DNA of 64,000 nucleotides from Catenulispora sp. GP43 (GTDB lineage Bacteria; Actinomycetota; Actinomycetes; Streptomycetales; Catenulisporaceae). Below the pieces are notes generated by a model that worked only from the letters and a program-made list of their open reading frames with translations, was not told the origin of the DNA and did not search any database. Location: positions 186,001 through 250,000 of the forward strand of contig NZ_JBGCCT010000014.1 of NCBI RefSeq assembly GCF_041260665.1. Direction: 5' to 3'. The position numbers and the translations under genes were made by a program. Of the stretch, positions 33,729 through 42,621 are shown piece by piece. Positions within the stretch are counted from its first letter, which is position 1; each line of letters starts with the position of its first letter.

Positions 33729-35246
33729 TTACTGCGTCGCTGTCGACGTCCCCGCTGGGGCGGACGGGGAGGTCTGCCCGCCGGTCGAGGTGGAGGTCGG
33801 CGCCGAGGTCGGGCTCGACGTCGACGACGAGGAGCCGGTCCCGGTCCCCGTGGGCGACGGCGTGGCCGGGCTGGACGACGTCGGGGTGGTGGACGAGCCG
33901 GACGGGGAGGTGGAGGTCGACGTCGGGCTCGTCGGGCATGGCGCGGACGGCGAGGACGGCGAGGATGGCGACGACGGCGAACTGCCGCCGCTCGACGTGG
34001 GGCACGGCGAGCTCGGCGTCGTCGACGGCGAACTGCTGCTGCTCGTCGGCGGCGGCGGCACCTTGAGGTCCCCGCTTCCCCCGCTGCCGGCCGGGCGGCC
34101 GAAGTACTGGCCGGTCTCCGGGTCGTAGAGCACGATGACGGTGATCACCACCGGGGCCGGCTGGACGACCACGACGTTCTGCGCGTGGAACGTCGACCAC
34201 TGGCTGCCGGTGAACGCCTCGGAGGACTGCACGGCCGGCGGCAGCAGCGGGTTCCCGCACGAGCAGCGGGCTCGCGGCACCCCGCGGTTGTCGACGAGCA
34301 CCGCGGTCCCGGCCTGCAGGACCGACTGGAAGGTCGTGGCCTGGCCGTTGCTGAACCCGTGGTTCGTCACCCGGGTGTCGGCCCGCAGGACCACCGGGGT
34401 CAGGGAGTGCAGATAGGCCGGGATGTCCGACTGCGCGATGCCCTCGACCCCGGCCCAGGCCCGGCCCTTGTCCGGGTTGGCCACCAGGAAGTCGCTGAGC
34501 TGGTTCACGTCGCAGCTGGACTGGTTCTCGGTCCCGCCGTACAGGCCCTCGGAGGACCCGGACATGGTCTTGGTGCCGTTGGTGCTGGTCGCGCTCGTGG
34601 TGGCGGAGGGGCTGCTGCTCGCGGCCGACGGCGGCGGTGCCTTGGTCGGCGCGGTCGTGTAGGGGTTCGGGCCGGCCGATCCCGCGGGCTGCAGCAGCAC
34701 CGGCTTGGCCGCCGCCGGCCCGCTGGACAGCGTGACGGCCAGCGCGGCGGCCAGGCCCACGATCAGGACGCCGACGCCGATCCCGATGGGGCGGCGCCAC
34801 CAGGGCGTGCCGCCCGCGCCGCCGCCGGAGCCCGGCCCGGAGCCCGAACCCGACCGGCCGGGCGGCTCGGAGGGCGGTCCCGGGGGCGGGGGCGCGGCGG
34901 ACCCCGGATCCGAGGCGGCGGAGCCGGACGGGGCGCCGGACAACGGGCCGGACGGCGGTCCGGACGGGCCAGGTCCCCCGGTCGGCGACGGGCCGGAAGC
35001 CGGGGGCTGGGACGGTTGCCGGGACGGCGGCTGCGACGGCGGCTGGGACGGCGGCTGGGACGGCGGCGGCCCGGAGGGCGGCTGTGACCCCCGGCTCCCC
35101 CGACCGCTGGGCGCCGGCGTCGGCGTCGGCGTCGGAGAAGGAGGCTGCGACGACACCTCAGTCGGCGGGTACTGCGAAGCCTGCGTCGGCGGATGCGGCG
35201 GGGGCTCGTTCTCCTCGTCGGAGGAGCGCGGCGGCGTGGTGCTCAA
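33729..35246 (-). CDS. DUF6777-like single-pass membrane protein
   Basis: The 505-residue protein has a Pro/Gln/Ser-rich cytosolic N-terminus (about 1-145, with repeated PPSQ), one membrane helix near 152-175 (IGIGVGVLIVGLAAALAV), an outer globular domain (about 215-395; CDVNQLSDFLVANPDKGRAW, RCSCGNPLL, YDPETGQYFGRP) of the DUF6777 type, and a long Ser/Pro/Thr tail that may span the wall. DUF6777 genes often sit next to Ser/Thr kinases in actinomycetes, and a kinase gene lies 186 bases upstream. Role unknown. Confidence 0.8.
   Translation of the reverse strand: MSTTPPRSSDEENEPPPHPPTQASQYPPTEVSSQPPSPTPTPTPAPSGRGSRGSQPPSGPPPSQPPSQPPSQPPSRQPSQPPASGPSPTGGPGPSGPPSGPLSGAPSGSAASDPGSAAPPPPGPPSEPPGRSGSGSGPGSGGGAGGTPWWRRPIGIGVGVLIVGLAAALAVTLSSGPAAAKPVLLQPAGSAGPNPYTTAPTKAPPPSAASSSPSATTSATSTNGTKTMSGSSEGLYGGTENQSSCDVNQLSDFLVANPDKGRAWAGVEGIAQSDIPAYLHSLTPVVLRADTRVTNHGFSNGQATTFQSVLQAGTAVLVDNRGVPRARCSCGNPLLPPAVQSSEAFTGSQWSTFHAQNVVVVQPAPVVITVIVLYDPETGQYFGRPAGSGGSGDLKVPPPPTSSSSSPSTTPSSPCPTSSGGSSPSSPSSPSSPSAPCPTSPTSTSTSPSGSSTTPTSSSPATPSPTGTGTGSSSSTSSPTSAPTSTSTGGQTSPSAPAGTSTATQ
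35009..35065 (-). repeat. coding repeat for Pro-Pro-Ser-Gln units
   Basis: Four or five copies of a 12-base unit (GGGACGGCGGCT variants) encode repeated PPSQ in the cytosolic tail of the DUF6777 protein. Confidence 0.75.
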
Positions 35247-35432
35247 CGGCTTGTCTCACCTGTCTCGACGTGCTGGACCGGCGCCGACGCCGGCGGATGG
35301 TGTCGAAGTCATTCTCAGAAGTCATTCTCAATGGGGCGATTCGGGTGACCGCAACCGCACATCCGAGCCAAGTCCGCCCCGTGGCCCGCGTTCCCGCATG
35401 TCAGGACTGTTCCGGCAGCGACCGGCGCAGAT

Positions 35433-36467
35433 TCACGGCCTACTCCGGACGGTGGTGGTGAAGACCGGCATCGCCCACGGAGGTGGCAGCGGCGGCGGCT
35501 GTGGCGATGGCGGCAGCACCGCCGCGGGCTCCGGCAGCACCGCCGCGGGCTCCGGCAGCGCGTCCGCCACCTGGGTCAGCGGGTGCTGGACCGCCGGCCG
35601 GGTCGCCTCGCGCAGCGCGGTGGCGAACTCCATGCACGTGGGATACCGGTCGCCGGGATCCTTGGCGAGTGCTTTGGCCAGCACCGCGTCCATTTCCGGA
35701 GGCAGCCCGGGGCGGGTGCGGCTGAGCTCCGGCGGCGCGGCGTGCAGGTGGGCCCACAGCAGCGCCAGGTCGTCGTCGCGCTGGTACGGGGCCGACCCGG
35801 TCAGCAGCTCGAACACCAGGCAGCCCAGGCTGTACAGGTCGCCGCGGCCGTCGACCGGCCGGCCGGAGATCTGCTCGGGCGCCACGTAGTCGGCGGTGCC
35901 GACGAACTGCCCGACCGCGGTGAAGCCGGTCAGCGACGACGACTTCTTCGTCAGGCCGAAGTCGGTCAGGTAGACGTGCTCGGGATGCTCGATGTCGGTG
36001 CCCTCGGCCACCAGGACGTTGCCCGGTTTCACGTCCCGGTGGACCAGGCCGTGCGCGTGCGCGGCGTCGAGTGCGGAGGCGATCTGCGCGGCGATGCGCA
36101 GGGCCTGGGGGACCGGCAGGGTGCCGTTTCGGTCCAGGAGCGTGCGCAGGTCACGTCCTTCGACGTAGCGCATGGCGATGTACAGGACGCCCTCGCTCTC
36201 ACCGGCGGCGAAGACCGGGATGATGTGCGGGTGGTCGATGGCCGCCGCCGCCCGGGACTCGGAGGCGAAGCGGAGGCGGAAGGCCTTGTTGCGGGCGAGC
36301 TCCGGCGCGAGCAGTTTGACCGCCACGGTCCGGCCGAGGGCCAGGTCCCGCGCCCGGTAGACGACCGCCATGCCGCCGTGGCCGATCTCGTGCTCCAGGC
36401 GGAATCCGGCGATCTGCTGCCCGCTCAGGCCGGACGGCACGAGCGATCGCCGCGGTTCCTCCGTCAT
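35433..36467 (-). CDS. cytosolic Ser/Thr protein kinase (PknB/PknF type)
   Basis: The 344-residue protein has a full Hanks-type kinase domain (about 20-285): Gly-rich loop IGHGGMAVVY, catalytic VAVKLL lysine, HRDVKPGN loop, DFG in LTDFGLTKK, and APE in YVAPEQ. The Thr/Ser-rich activation loop (SSSLTGFTAVG) fits autophosphorylation. After the kinase come two PEPAAVL repeats and a Pro-rich end with no membrane helix or sensor. It overlaps the next upstream gene by ATGA, and the FHA-ABC transporter two genes upstream is a likely substrate. Confidence 0.95.
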   Translation of the reverse strand: MTEEPRRSLVPSGLSGQQIAGFRLEHEIGHGGMAVVYRARDLALGRTVAVKLLAPELARNKAFRLRFASESRAAAAIDHPHIIPVFAAGESEGVLYIAMRYVEGRDLRTLLDRNGTLPVPQALRIAAQIASALDAAHAHGLVHRDVKPGNVLVAEGTDIEHPEHVYLTDFGLTKKSSSLTGFTAVGQFVGTADYVAPEQISGRPVDGRGDLYSLGCLVFELLTGSAPYQRDDDLALLWAHLHAAPPELSRTRPGLPPEMDAVLAKALAKDPGDRYPTCMEFATALREATRPAVQHPLTQVADALPEPAAVLPEPAAVLPPSPQPPPLPPPWAMPVFTTTVRSRP

Positions 36468-37072
36468 CGGGGCTCACCGGCTCGCGCGGGACCCGCCGCG
36501 CCGTGTTCGTGTTCGTGTTCGGGCTCGGGCTCGGGCGCGGGTTCACGTTCGTGTTCGGGCCCGTGCGCGTGTTCGGGTATGGGCTCGGGTTCGGCCTCCA
36601 CCGTGGCGAAGGTCTGCACCTGCGTGTCGTGGCAGTACCACCAGCGGTCGTGCTCGAGGTCGAGCAGCCACGCCGACTCCCCGTCGACGACCACGCCCAC
36701 CCGCAGGCCGACGCTGCGGTCCCGGAAGGTCTGCAGGTCGATGTCGCCCGCGGCGAGCTGTTCGACCAGCTGCCGGTACGCGGACAGCGCGCGCTCCAGT
36801 CCGGCCAGCAGCGGCCGCGGATCCGCGATCGACGCCGGCGGGTGTCCGGTGCCCGGCGGGGAGTCCGGCAGGGCGATCAGGAGCCGGCCGTCTACCCAGG
36901 CGGCCCAGCCGTTCGCGCACAGGATCCGGGCCCAGTCGCCCACGGTGTCGGTGATCCGGACCGGTAGGAGCGCGTCCAGCCAGGCCGAGGGCTCCGAGGT
37001 GTCCGGGCCGGCCCAGGTCGGCATCCCGTCCAGCGGCGTCACGTGGGTCGGCCGGAAGCCGGTGTCGTCCAT
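36464..37072 (-). CDS. unknown protein between kinase and FHA-ABC transporter
   Basis: The 202-residue protein has a globular N-terminal region of about 160 residues (WLDALLPVRITDTVGDWARIL, ADPRPLLAGLERALSAYRQLVEQLA, DGESAWLLDLEHDRWWYCHD) and a low-complexity Glu/Pro/His tail encoded by GGGCTC/GTGTTC repeats (36500-36600). The His-rich tail might bind metal. A GGAGG ribosome site precedes the ATG. I do not recognise the family; position suggests a partner in the kinase/transporter pathway. Confidence 0.8.
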   Translation of the reverse strand: MDDTGFRPTHVTPLDGMPTWAGPDTSEPSAWLDALLPVRITDTVGDWARILCANGWAAWVDGRLLIALPDSPPGTGHPPASIADPRPLLAGLERALSAYRQLVEQLAAGDIDLQTFRDRSVGLRVGVVVDGESAWLLDLEHDRWWYCHDTQVQTFATVEAEPEPIPEHAHGPEHEREPAPEPEPEHEHEHGAAGPARAGEPR

Positions 37073-37104
37073 GGCGTGGGCCTCCAGGGGCAGGGGGGCG
37101 GTCC

Positions 37105-39435
37105 TCAGCCTCGCATGATCGTCGGCTCGTGGCGGCGCAGGAGCCGGGCCACGATCAGGCCCAGGACCAGCGACATCAGCACCATGGCGGCCATGTCCCA
37201 CAGCCAGGTGCCGGCCTTGTGGGCGAACAGCGGGTCCGTGGCCACGGTGCCCTGGACGACCTGCCGCAGATCGATCGTGGAGGCCATGGCGGCCAGCGCC
37301 CAGCGGGAGGGGACGAGCCACGAGAGCTGCTCCAGCACCGGGACGCCGTGCAGCCGCAGCAGGGCGCCGCAGAAGACGACCTGGACGATCGCCAGCAGCA
37401 CCAGCAGCGGCATCGTCACCTCCTCCTTGCGCACCAGGGCGGAGACCACGAGCCCGAGCATCATCGCGGTGAAGGAGAGCATCGCCACCGCGAGCGTGAT
37501 CTCGATCGGGGCCGGCAGCAGCACGCCGCCGCCGTGCGCCCTGACCCGCACGCCGGCCAGGCCGATCACGGTCATCACCACGGCCTGCGCGACGGTGATG
37601 GCGCCGAGCACGATGATCTTCGACCACAGATAGGCGGACCTGGACAGGCCCACGGCTCGCTCGCGGCGGTAGACGGCCCGTTCCTTGACGAGCTCGCGCA
37701 CGGAGTTCGCCGCACCGATCAGCAAGCCGCCGACGCACAGGATGAGCAGCGCGTTCAGCGCCGTCGAATCGTCCAGCCGGCTGCCGGCCAGCGCGCGGGC
37801 CATGGCGCCCATCACGAACGGCAGGATGATCATGACCGCGAGGAAGGTGCGGTCCGCGGACAGCGCGGCCACATAGCGGCGCACCAGCGTGCTCAGCTGA
37901 CCGAGCCAGCTCTGGGCCTTGGGCGGCTCCGGGTACTTGATCTCGGCCGCGGCCTGCGCGGGCACGCGCTCCATGGTCCCGGCGATGTATTGCCGGTAGG
38001 GGTCGGACTCCTGGTAGCGGCCGGCCCAGTCGCGGTCCTGCTCGGTCTCGAACGCCTCGAACGCCTCCGGCCACTGTTCGAACCCGAAGTAGCCCAGCGC
38101 CTTGTCCGGCGGCCCGAAGTACGCGATGTGCCCGCCGGGGGCGAGCACCAGGAGGCGGTCGCAGACGTCGAGGTTGAGCACGCTGTGGGTCACCACGATC
38201 ACGGTGCGGCCGTCGTCGGCGAGGCGGCGCAGCAGGTGCATGACGGAGCGGTCCATACCGGGGTCCAGGCCGGAGGTCGGCTCGTCCAGGAACAGCAGCG
38301 AGGGCTTGGTCAGCAGCTCCAGCGCGACGCTCACCCGCTTGCGCTGGCCTCCGGACAGGCTGGAGATGACCTGGTCGGCGCGCTGCTCCAGGCCGAGTTC
38401 GGTGATGACCTCCTGGACCCGGTCGGCCCGCTCGGCCTGCGCGGTGTCGCCGGGGAAGCGGAGCTCGGCGGCGTAGGACAGGGCGCGGCGCACGGTCAGC
38501 TGGGTGTGCAGGATGTCGTCCTGCGGAACCAGGCCGATGCGCTGGCGCAGCTCGGCGTAGTCCCGGTACAGGTCGCGGCCGTCGTAGCGGACGCTTCCCC
38601 GGTCGGCTGGCCGCATCCCGGTCAGCGCGTTGAGCAGGGTGGACTTGCCGGCGCCGCTGGGTCCGACCACGGCCAGCAGGGACTTCTCGGCGACCGGGAA
38701 CGAGACGGCGTCCAGCAGCAGCCGGGCCGGCGCTCCGACCTGCACCGAGAGCCCCTCGACCTGCAGAGCGATGACGCCGGTGTCGACGAACTCCTGGAGC
38801 TCGTCGCCGACCAGGCAGAAGACCGAGTGCCCGATGCCGACCAGGTCGCCGGGCTGCACCACCGCGCTGAGCACGGGCTGGCCGTTGAGGAAGGTGCCGT
38901 TGTGGCTGTCCAGGTCGACGATCTCGTAGCGCCCGTCGGGGCGGGCGCGCAGTTCGGCGTGCGAGCGCGAGACGCTCAGGTCGTCGACGACGAGGTCGTT
39001 CTCCAGGGCGCGGCCGATGCGGATGGTGCGCTCCGGCAGTCGCCGCACCGTGGTCGGCTGGCGGTGGGAGCCGGTGATCGCGGTGAGCGCGGAGGGCCGC
39101 TCGGCCCGCTTGGGGGCCGCCGGCTTCGGCGCGACGAGCGCGGCCAGCGGCCCGTCGGTCGGGTTGCCGAAGCGGATCTTGGTGCCCGGGCCGACGTCGA
39201 GGTGCCGCACCCGGTGCCCGACGGCGTCGAAGGTGCCGTTGGTGCTGCCGACGTCGTCCACGCTCCAGTGACCCTCGCGGACGTGCAGGACGGCGTGGTG
39301 CCAGGAAACCCGCGGATCGCCCAGTACGACGTCCCCGAGCGGATCGCGCCCGATCTCGTACTCGCGACTCGGGATCAGCACCCGGCGGTCGCCGTCGGTA
39401 TCGAGGATCAATTCCGCGCCTGGCTGGTCAGCCAT
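37105..39435 (-). CDS. FHA-domain ABC exporter (Rv1747-like)
   Basis: The 776-residue protein combines two FHA phosphothreonine-binding domains (about 20-95 with VSWHHAVLH; about 130-205 with VSRSHAEL), an ABC ATPase (Walker A GPSGAGKST, signature LSGGQRKR, Walker B LLFLDEP) and a C-terminal ABC-2 membrane domain of about six helices. The same architecture in M. tuberculosis Rv1747 is regulated by the kinase PknF. Here a kinase gene lies two genes downstream in the same operon direction. The exported substrate is unknown; lipids or wall components are reasonable guesses. Confidence 0.95.
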   Translation of the reverse strand: MADQPGAELILDTDGDRRVLIPSREYEIGRDPLGDVVLGDPRVSWHHAVLHVREGHWSVDDVGSTNGTFDAVGHRVRHLDVGPGTKIRFGNPTDGPLAALVAPKPAAPKRAERPSALTAITGSHRQPTTVRRLPERTIRIGRALENDLVVDDLSVSRSHAELRARPDGRYEIVDLDSHNGTFLNGQPVLSAVVQPGDLVGIGHSVFCLVGDELQEFVDTGVIALQVEGLSVQVGAPARLLLDAVSFPVAEKSLLAVVGPSGAGKSTLLNALTGMRPADRGSVRYDGRDLYRDYAELRQRIGLVPQDDILHTQLTVRRALSYAAELRFPGDTAQAERADRVQEVITELGLEQRADQVISSLSGGQRKRVSVALELLTKPSLLFLDEPTSGLDPGMDRSVMHLLRRLADDGRTVIVVTHSVLNLDVCDRLLVLAPGGHIAYFGPPDKALGYFGFEQWPEAFEAFETEQDRDWAGRYQESDPYRQYIAGTMERVPAQAAAEIKYPEPPKAQSWLGQLSTLVRRYVAALSADRTFLAVMIILPFVMGAMARALAGSRLDDSTALNALLILCVGGLLIGAANSVRELVKERAVYRRERAVGLSRSAYLWSKIIVLGAITVAQAVVMTVIGLAGVRVRAHGGGVLLPAPIEITLAVAMLSFTAMMLGLVVSALVRKEEVTMPLLVLLAIVQVVFCGALLRLHGVPVLEQLSWLVPSRWALAAMASTIDLRQVVQGTVATDPLFAHKAGTWLWDMAAMVLMSLVLGLIVARLLRRHEPTIMRG

Positions 39436-39528
39436 AGTTACGAGCCTAGCCCCGGCGGCAGGCTCCCGCCCGTCGCCGCGACCGCGAAGGCGCAGGCGAC
39501 CAGCAGGAGTACGGACCGAGTAAGGACT

Positions 39529-39993
39529 TCAGTATTCGCCCTTGATGACGAAGAACGACCCGCGGATCACCCCGGCCAGCTTCGACTTCTGGCGTGCGAA
39601 CTTGAAGCGCGGCGCGAGTTCCTCGGGGACCTCCATGCCTTCCGAGAGTTTGAACCCGACGGCGCGCTTCCCGCTGTCCTCGATGGTGTACATGACGTTG
39701 ATCGACAGGCCGGACTCGTAGAACACGTAGGCCATCCGGATGCCCTCCACCTCGAAGGCGGTCGCTTCCAGCGGCCGGGAGGCGATGACGATGTCGCGCT
39801 CCTCGGACAGGATGCGGGTCACCCAGTCGAGCGCCTCCGGCGCCTCGTCGGCCGGGCTGACGGTGAACACATGATCGTACTTATTCTTGAAGTAGCGCGC
39901 CTCGTTGGCGCGCAGGCCGGCCAGGGCGTCCGCGACCGGGGACGATTCCAGGCCGGTTGTGGACACGTTCTCGAAATCGACGGTGTAGGGCAT
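39529..39993 (-). CDS. conserved hypothetical protein, 154 aa
   Basis: A soluble protein without signal peptide. It has mixed alpha/beta pattern (VADALAGLRANEARYFKNKY, RDIVIASRPLEATAFEVEG, FKFARQKSKLAGVIRGSFFV) and very even composition, which fits a conserved actinomycete protein under selection. I cannot assign a function. It lies alone between the FHA-ABC transporter and deoC, on the minus strand. Confidence 0.8.
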   Translation of the reverse strand: MPYTVDFENVSTTGLESSPVADALAGLRANEARYFKNKYDHVFTVSPADEAPEALDWVTRILSEERDIVIASRPLEATAFEVEGIRMAYVFYESGLSINVMYTIEDSGKRAVGFKLSEGMEVPEELAPRFKFARQKSKLAGVIRGSFFVIKGEY

Positions 39994-40122
39994 GAGCCCA
40001 GGCTAGCCAGGCTCAGCGCCGCGGGAGCATCATCGGCCCGTCTCGGAGTGTCAGGCCTTTGCTGTCTCGCCTGTGTTTTCTCACCTGTGCTGTCTCACCT
40101 CTGCCGTCTCACCTCTGCCGTC

Positions 40123-40884
40123 TCAGTACCCGCTCGAAGCCGCCTCGGCGGCCGGGCCCGGAGAGTCGTCGCCGGCGAGCCGGCGGTCCAGGTCGGCCAG
40201 GATCGACGCCGTGGCCGTGGCGCCGAAGCGGGTGGCGCCCAGGCTGTGCAGCGCCAGCAGCGCGTCCAGGGTGCGCACGCCGCCGGCCGCCTTGATCGCC
40301 ACGGCGGGCGACACGGTGCGGCGCATCAGGGCGATGTCGGCGGCGGTGGCGCCGCCGGCGGCGAACCCGGTGCTGGTCTTGACGAACGCCGCGCCCGCCG
40401 CCTCCGCGGCCTGGTAGCCGGCGATCTTCTCCTCGTCGGTCAGGTAGGAGTTCTCGAAGATCACCTTCACCGGGTGTCCTTCGGCGGCCCGGACGACGGC
40501 GGCGATCTCGGCGTGGGTGAACGCGGCGTCGCCGGCGCGCAGGCGGCCGATGTCGATCACCATGTCGATCTCCCGGGCGCCGAGGGAGACCAGCTCGCGG
40601 GTTTCGAAGACCTTCGTCGCGGTGGTGTTGCCGCCGTGCGGGAAGCCGACGACGGTGCCGACGGCCACGTCGCTGCCGCGCAGCGCCGCCGCGGCGGCCG
40701 CGACGTCGCAGGGGCGCACGCACGCCGACGCCGTCCGGTGCTCCAGCGCGACGGCCAAGCCGGCCTCGACGTCGGCCGGGGTCAGTTCGGGGCGCAGCAG
40801 CGAGTGGTCGATCATCTTCGCCACCGCGGCGCGGGTGGGCAGCGGGCCGCTCCAGCGCGGGACGTCGAGCGAGGTGACGGACAT
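40123..40884 (-). CDS. deoC: deoxyribose-phosphate aldolase
   Basis: DeoC cleaves 2-deoxyribose 5-phosphate to glyceraldehyde 3-phosphate and acetaldehyde in deoxynucleoside catabolism. The 253-residue protein shows the TIM-barrel landmarks IDHSLLRPELT, CVRPCDV, VVGFPHGG, the Schiff-base lysine in FVKTSTGF, and IKAAGGVRT. The ATG at 40884 has AAGGAGC upstream. It diverges from a GntR regulator and the shared gap holds a matching operator, so that regulator probably controls it. Confidence 0.96.
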   Translation of the reverse strand: MSVTSLDVPRWSGPLPTRAAVAKMIDHSLLRPELTPADVEAGLAVALEHRTASACVRPCDVAAAAAALRGSDVAVGTVVGFPHGGNTTATKVFETRELVSLGAREIDMVIDIGRLRAGDAAFTHAEIAAVVRAAEGHPVKVIFENSYLTDEEKIAGYQAAEAAGAAFVKTSTGFAAGGATAADIALMRRTVSPAVAIKAAGGVRTLDALLALHSLGATRFGATATASILADLDRRLAGDDSPGPAAEAASSGY

Positions 40885-40917
40885 GGAGTGCTCCTTCGGG
40901 GTATGATCGAGGCTCAG

Positions 40918-40940
40918 CTGTCTATACAGCCTATACAACT
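40918..40940. promoter_or_regulatory. GntR/HutC-type operator in the deoC-gntR gap
   Basis: Two tandem half-sites 9 bases apart, GTCTATAC at 40920 and GCCTATAC at 40929, match the GT-N-TA-N-AC consensus of the HutC subfamily of GntR regulators, to which the divergent gene belongs. Confidence 0.65.
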
Positions 40941-40965
40941 TCTTCCGAGGAGGCGCGCGCCGGCC

Positions 40966-41730
40966 ATGGCAGCACCGCAACCGCTGTACGAGCGCATCGG
41001 CCGGCAGCTGCGCCGCCGCCTGGACGCCGCCGAGGACGGGGACCCGTTCCCCTCCGAGCCGCGGCTGGCCGAGGAGTTCGGCGTCTCCCGGATGACCGTG
41101 CGCGCCGCGCTGGCGGGCCTGGAGCGCGACGGCCTCATCGAGCGGGTGCCCGGCCGCGGCAGCTTCGTGCGCAAAGCCGCCGCCGAACGGCCCGTCGGCA
41201 CCCTGCTCAGCTTCCACGATCAAGCCCTGGCCGCCGGTCACACCCCGCGTTCACGCGTCCTGCGGGCCGGGCCGCGACCCGCCTCCGGGCAGGAGGCGGC
41301 GGCCTTGTGGCCCGACGGCGCCCCGCAGCCGGCCGAGGTGGTCGCCATCAGCCGGATCCGGCTGTTCGACGACCTGCCGATCGCCGTCGAACATGCCGTC
41401 TTCCCGGCCGCTCTGGAGGCCCTGCTCACCACCGACCTGGAGACCGGGTCGCTGCACAACGCCTTGCGCCGGCTCGGAGTCCGGCCGACGCTCGGCTCCT
41501 CGGTCCTCACCGCGCGCACCGCCGGCGACGACGCCGCCGGGCTCGGCGTCACCCCCGGCACGCCGATGCTCGTCGAGACCCGCACCATCCACGATCAGCA
41601 CGGCGATCCGGTCGAGCACACCGTCAGCTCGTACGTGGCGGACCGTTACGCGCTCAAGGTCGAGTTCTCGGTCGTCACGTCGAACGACCCTGACACACCC
41701 ACGGTCGGATCAAAGACCAATCGGCAGTGA
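40966..41730 (+). CDS. GntR/HutC family regulator
   Basis: The 254-residue protein has a winged-helix DNA-binding domain (LYERIGRQLRRRL, FPSEPRLAEEFGVSRMTVRAAL, GLIERVPGRGSFV) and a UTRA effector domain (residues about 90-245) of the PhnF/HutC kind. The ATG at 40966 is used; the nearest GAGGAGG is somewhat far upstream. It faces deoC across an operator, so autoregulation and control of deoC in response to a sugar phosphate are likely. The true ligand is unknown. Confidence 0.92.
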   Translation: MAAPQPLYERIGRQLRRRLDAAEDGDPFPSEPRLAEEFGVSRMTVRAALAGLERDGLIERVPGRGSFVRKAAAERPVGTLLSFHDQALAAGHTPRSRVLRAGPRPASGQEAAALWPDGAPQPAEVVAISRIRLFDDLPIAVEHAVFPAALEALLTTDLETGSLHNALRRLGVRPTLGSSVLTARTAGDDAAGLGVTPGTPMLVETRTIHDQHGDPVEHTVSSYVADRYALKVEFSVVTSNDPDTPTVGSKTNRQ

Positions 41731-41752
41731 TCAACCCTCATGCATTCGCACC

Positions 41753-42012
41753 ATGCGCAGAACCCTCAGCTCGTGTCTGATCGCCGGGGCCGTCGGGCTG
41801 TTCGGCGGCCCCCCGGCAGATCGTCGACAGGGTGCGCATCACCTATCCCGACCCGCAGGCCGGCGGCCTGGTCCCGGCCGACGTGACGGTCACGGTGGCG
41901 CCCACCAACGCTGTCGGACGTCCCGGCGCCGGGCGTCCAGCCGTGCTGGCTGTTCTCCAAGATGCCGCTGTACCTCGACGTGGTCGACTTGTATCCGGAG
42001 ACAGGCAGCTGA
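41753..42012 (+). pseudogene. frameshifted small secreted protein
   Basis: A signal-peptide-like start (MRRTLSSCLIAGAVGLFGG) is followed, in the next frame after a run of six C (near 41810), by DRVRITYPDPQAGGLVPADVTVTV, and then in a third frame by PCWLFSKMPLYLDVVDLYPETG before a stop. The three pieces read smoothly in order, which suggests one gene with two frameshifts. Sequencing errors or decay could explain it. Family unknown. Confidence 0.45.
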
Positions 42013-42077
42013 AATGAGCCCACTCTTCGCCCCTTGGCCGGGGCGGCGGAGAGCGCCTGCCGCATAGCGTGATCGTC

Positions 42078-42584
42078 ATGAGCGATGCAATAGACAGCCG
42101 GGCCCGGGGATTCCTGCTGCGCCCCGGCGAAGGAGTCCGGCTGGAGCTGCCCGATTGGCAGATGAATGTGAAGGTGGCTGCCTCGGACACCGCCGGGGCG
42201 GCCACTGTCGTGGAGGGGATTCTGGCGCCCGGGCATCCGGGGCCCGCGCCGCATGTCCACGACGGTCACGATGAGTGCTTCATCGTGCTCGAAGGGCGCA
42301 TGCGGTTCCGGGTGGACGAGGGGTTCCGGACCGCGGCGGCCGGGGACACGGTGTTCGCCGGTCGCGGGCTGGCCCACGGATTCGGCAACCCGTTCGCCGA
42401 GTCGGCGCGGTATGTGGTCCTGCTGACACCGAGCGGATACGAGGACTACTTCGCCGAGGTGGCGGCGCGGATCGAGCAGGTCGGCGGCAGGCCTGATCCG
42501 GAGTGGAGCGCCGCGCTGATGGCCCGATACGCGACGCGGCCCGTCGAGGTGCTGGCCGATCCGGGCGAACGTAAGTTTTCCTAA
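42078..42584 (+). CDS. cupin-domain protein
   Basis: The 168-residue protein is a single cupin barrel. The metal-binding motif is visible: PHVHDGHDECFIVLEG (two His and Glu) and a later GLAHGFGNP histidine. Relatives are annotated as quercetin-dioxygenase-like, but the substrate cannot be told. ATG 42078 lacks a ribosome site; GTG 42069 is also possible. It stands alone. Confidence 0.85.
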   Translation: MSDAIDSRARGFLLRPGEGVRLELPDWQMNVKVAASDTAGAATVVEGILAPGHPGPAPHVHDGHDECFIVLEGRMRFRVDEGFRTAAAGDTVFAGRGLAHGFGNPFAESARYVVLLTPSGYEDYFAEVAARIEQVGGRPDPEWSAALMARYATRPVEVLADPGERKFS

Positions 42585-42621
42585 GGAATCATTCACGGCG
42601 GCTTAAAGACCGGGTTCCACC

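Noticed and set aside
37129-41730. A 1533-codon open frame on the plus strand
   Set aside because: It is antisense to the FHA-ABC, 39529 and deoC genes and reads as Arg/Gly/Gln-rich low-complexity protein. Only its last 255 codons, the GntR regulator, are real.
41832-42017. Independent 61-residue gene
   Set aside because: Its coherent part ends at about codon 30 and continues in another frame, which fits the frameshifted gene better.
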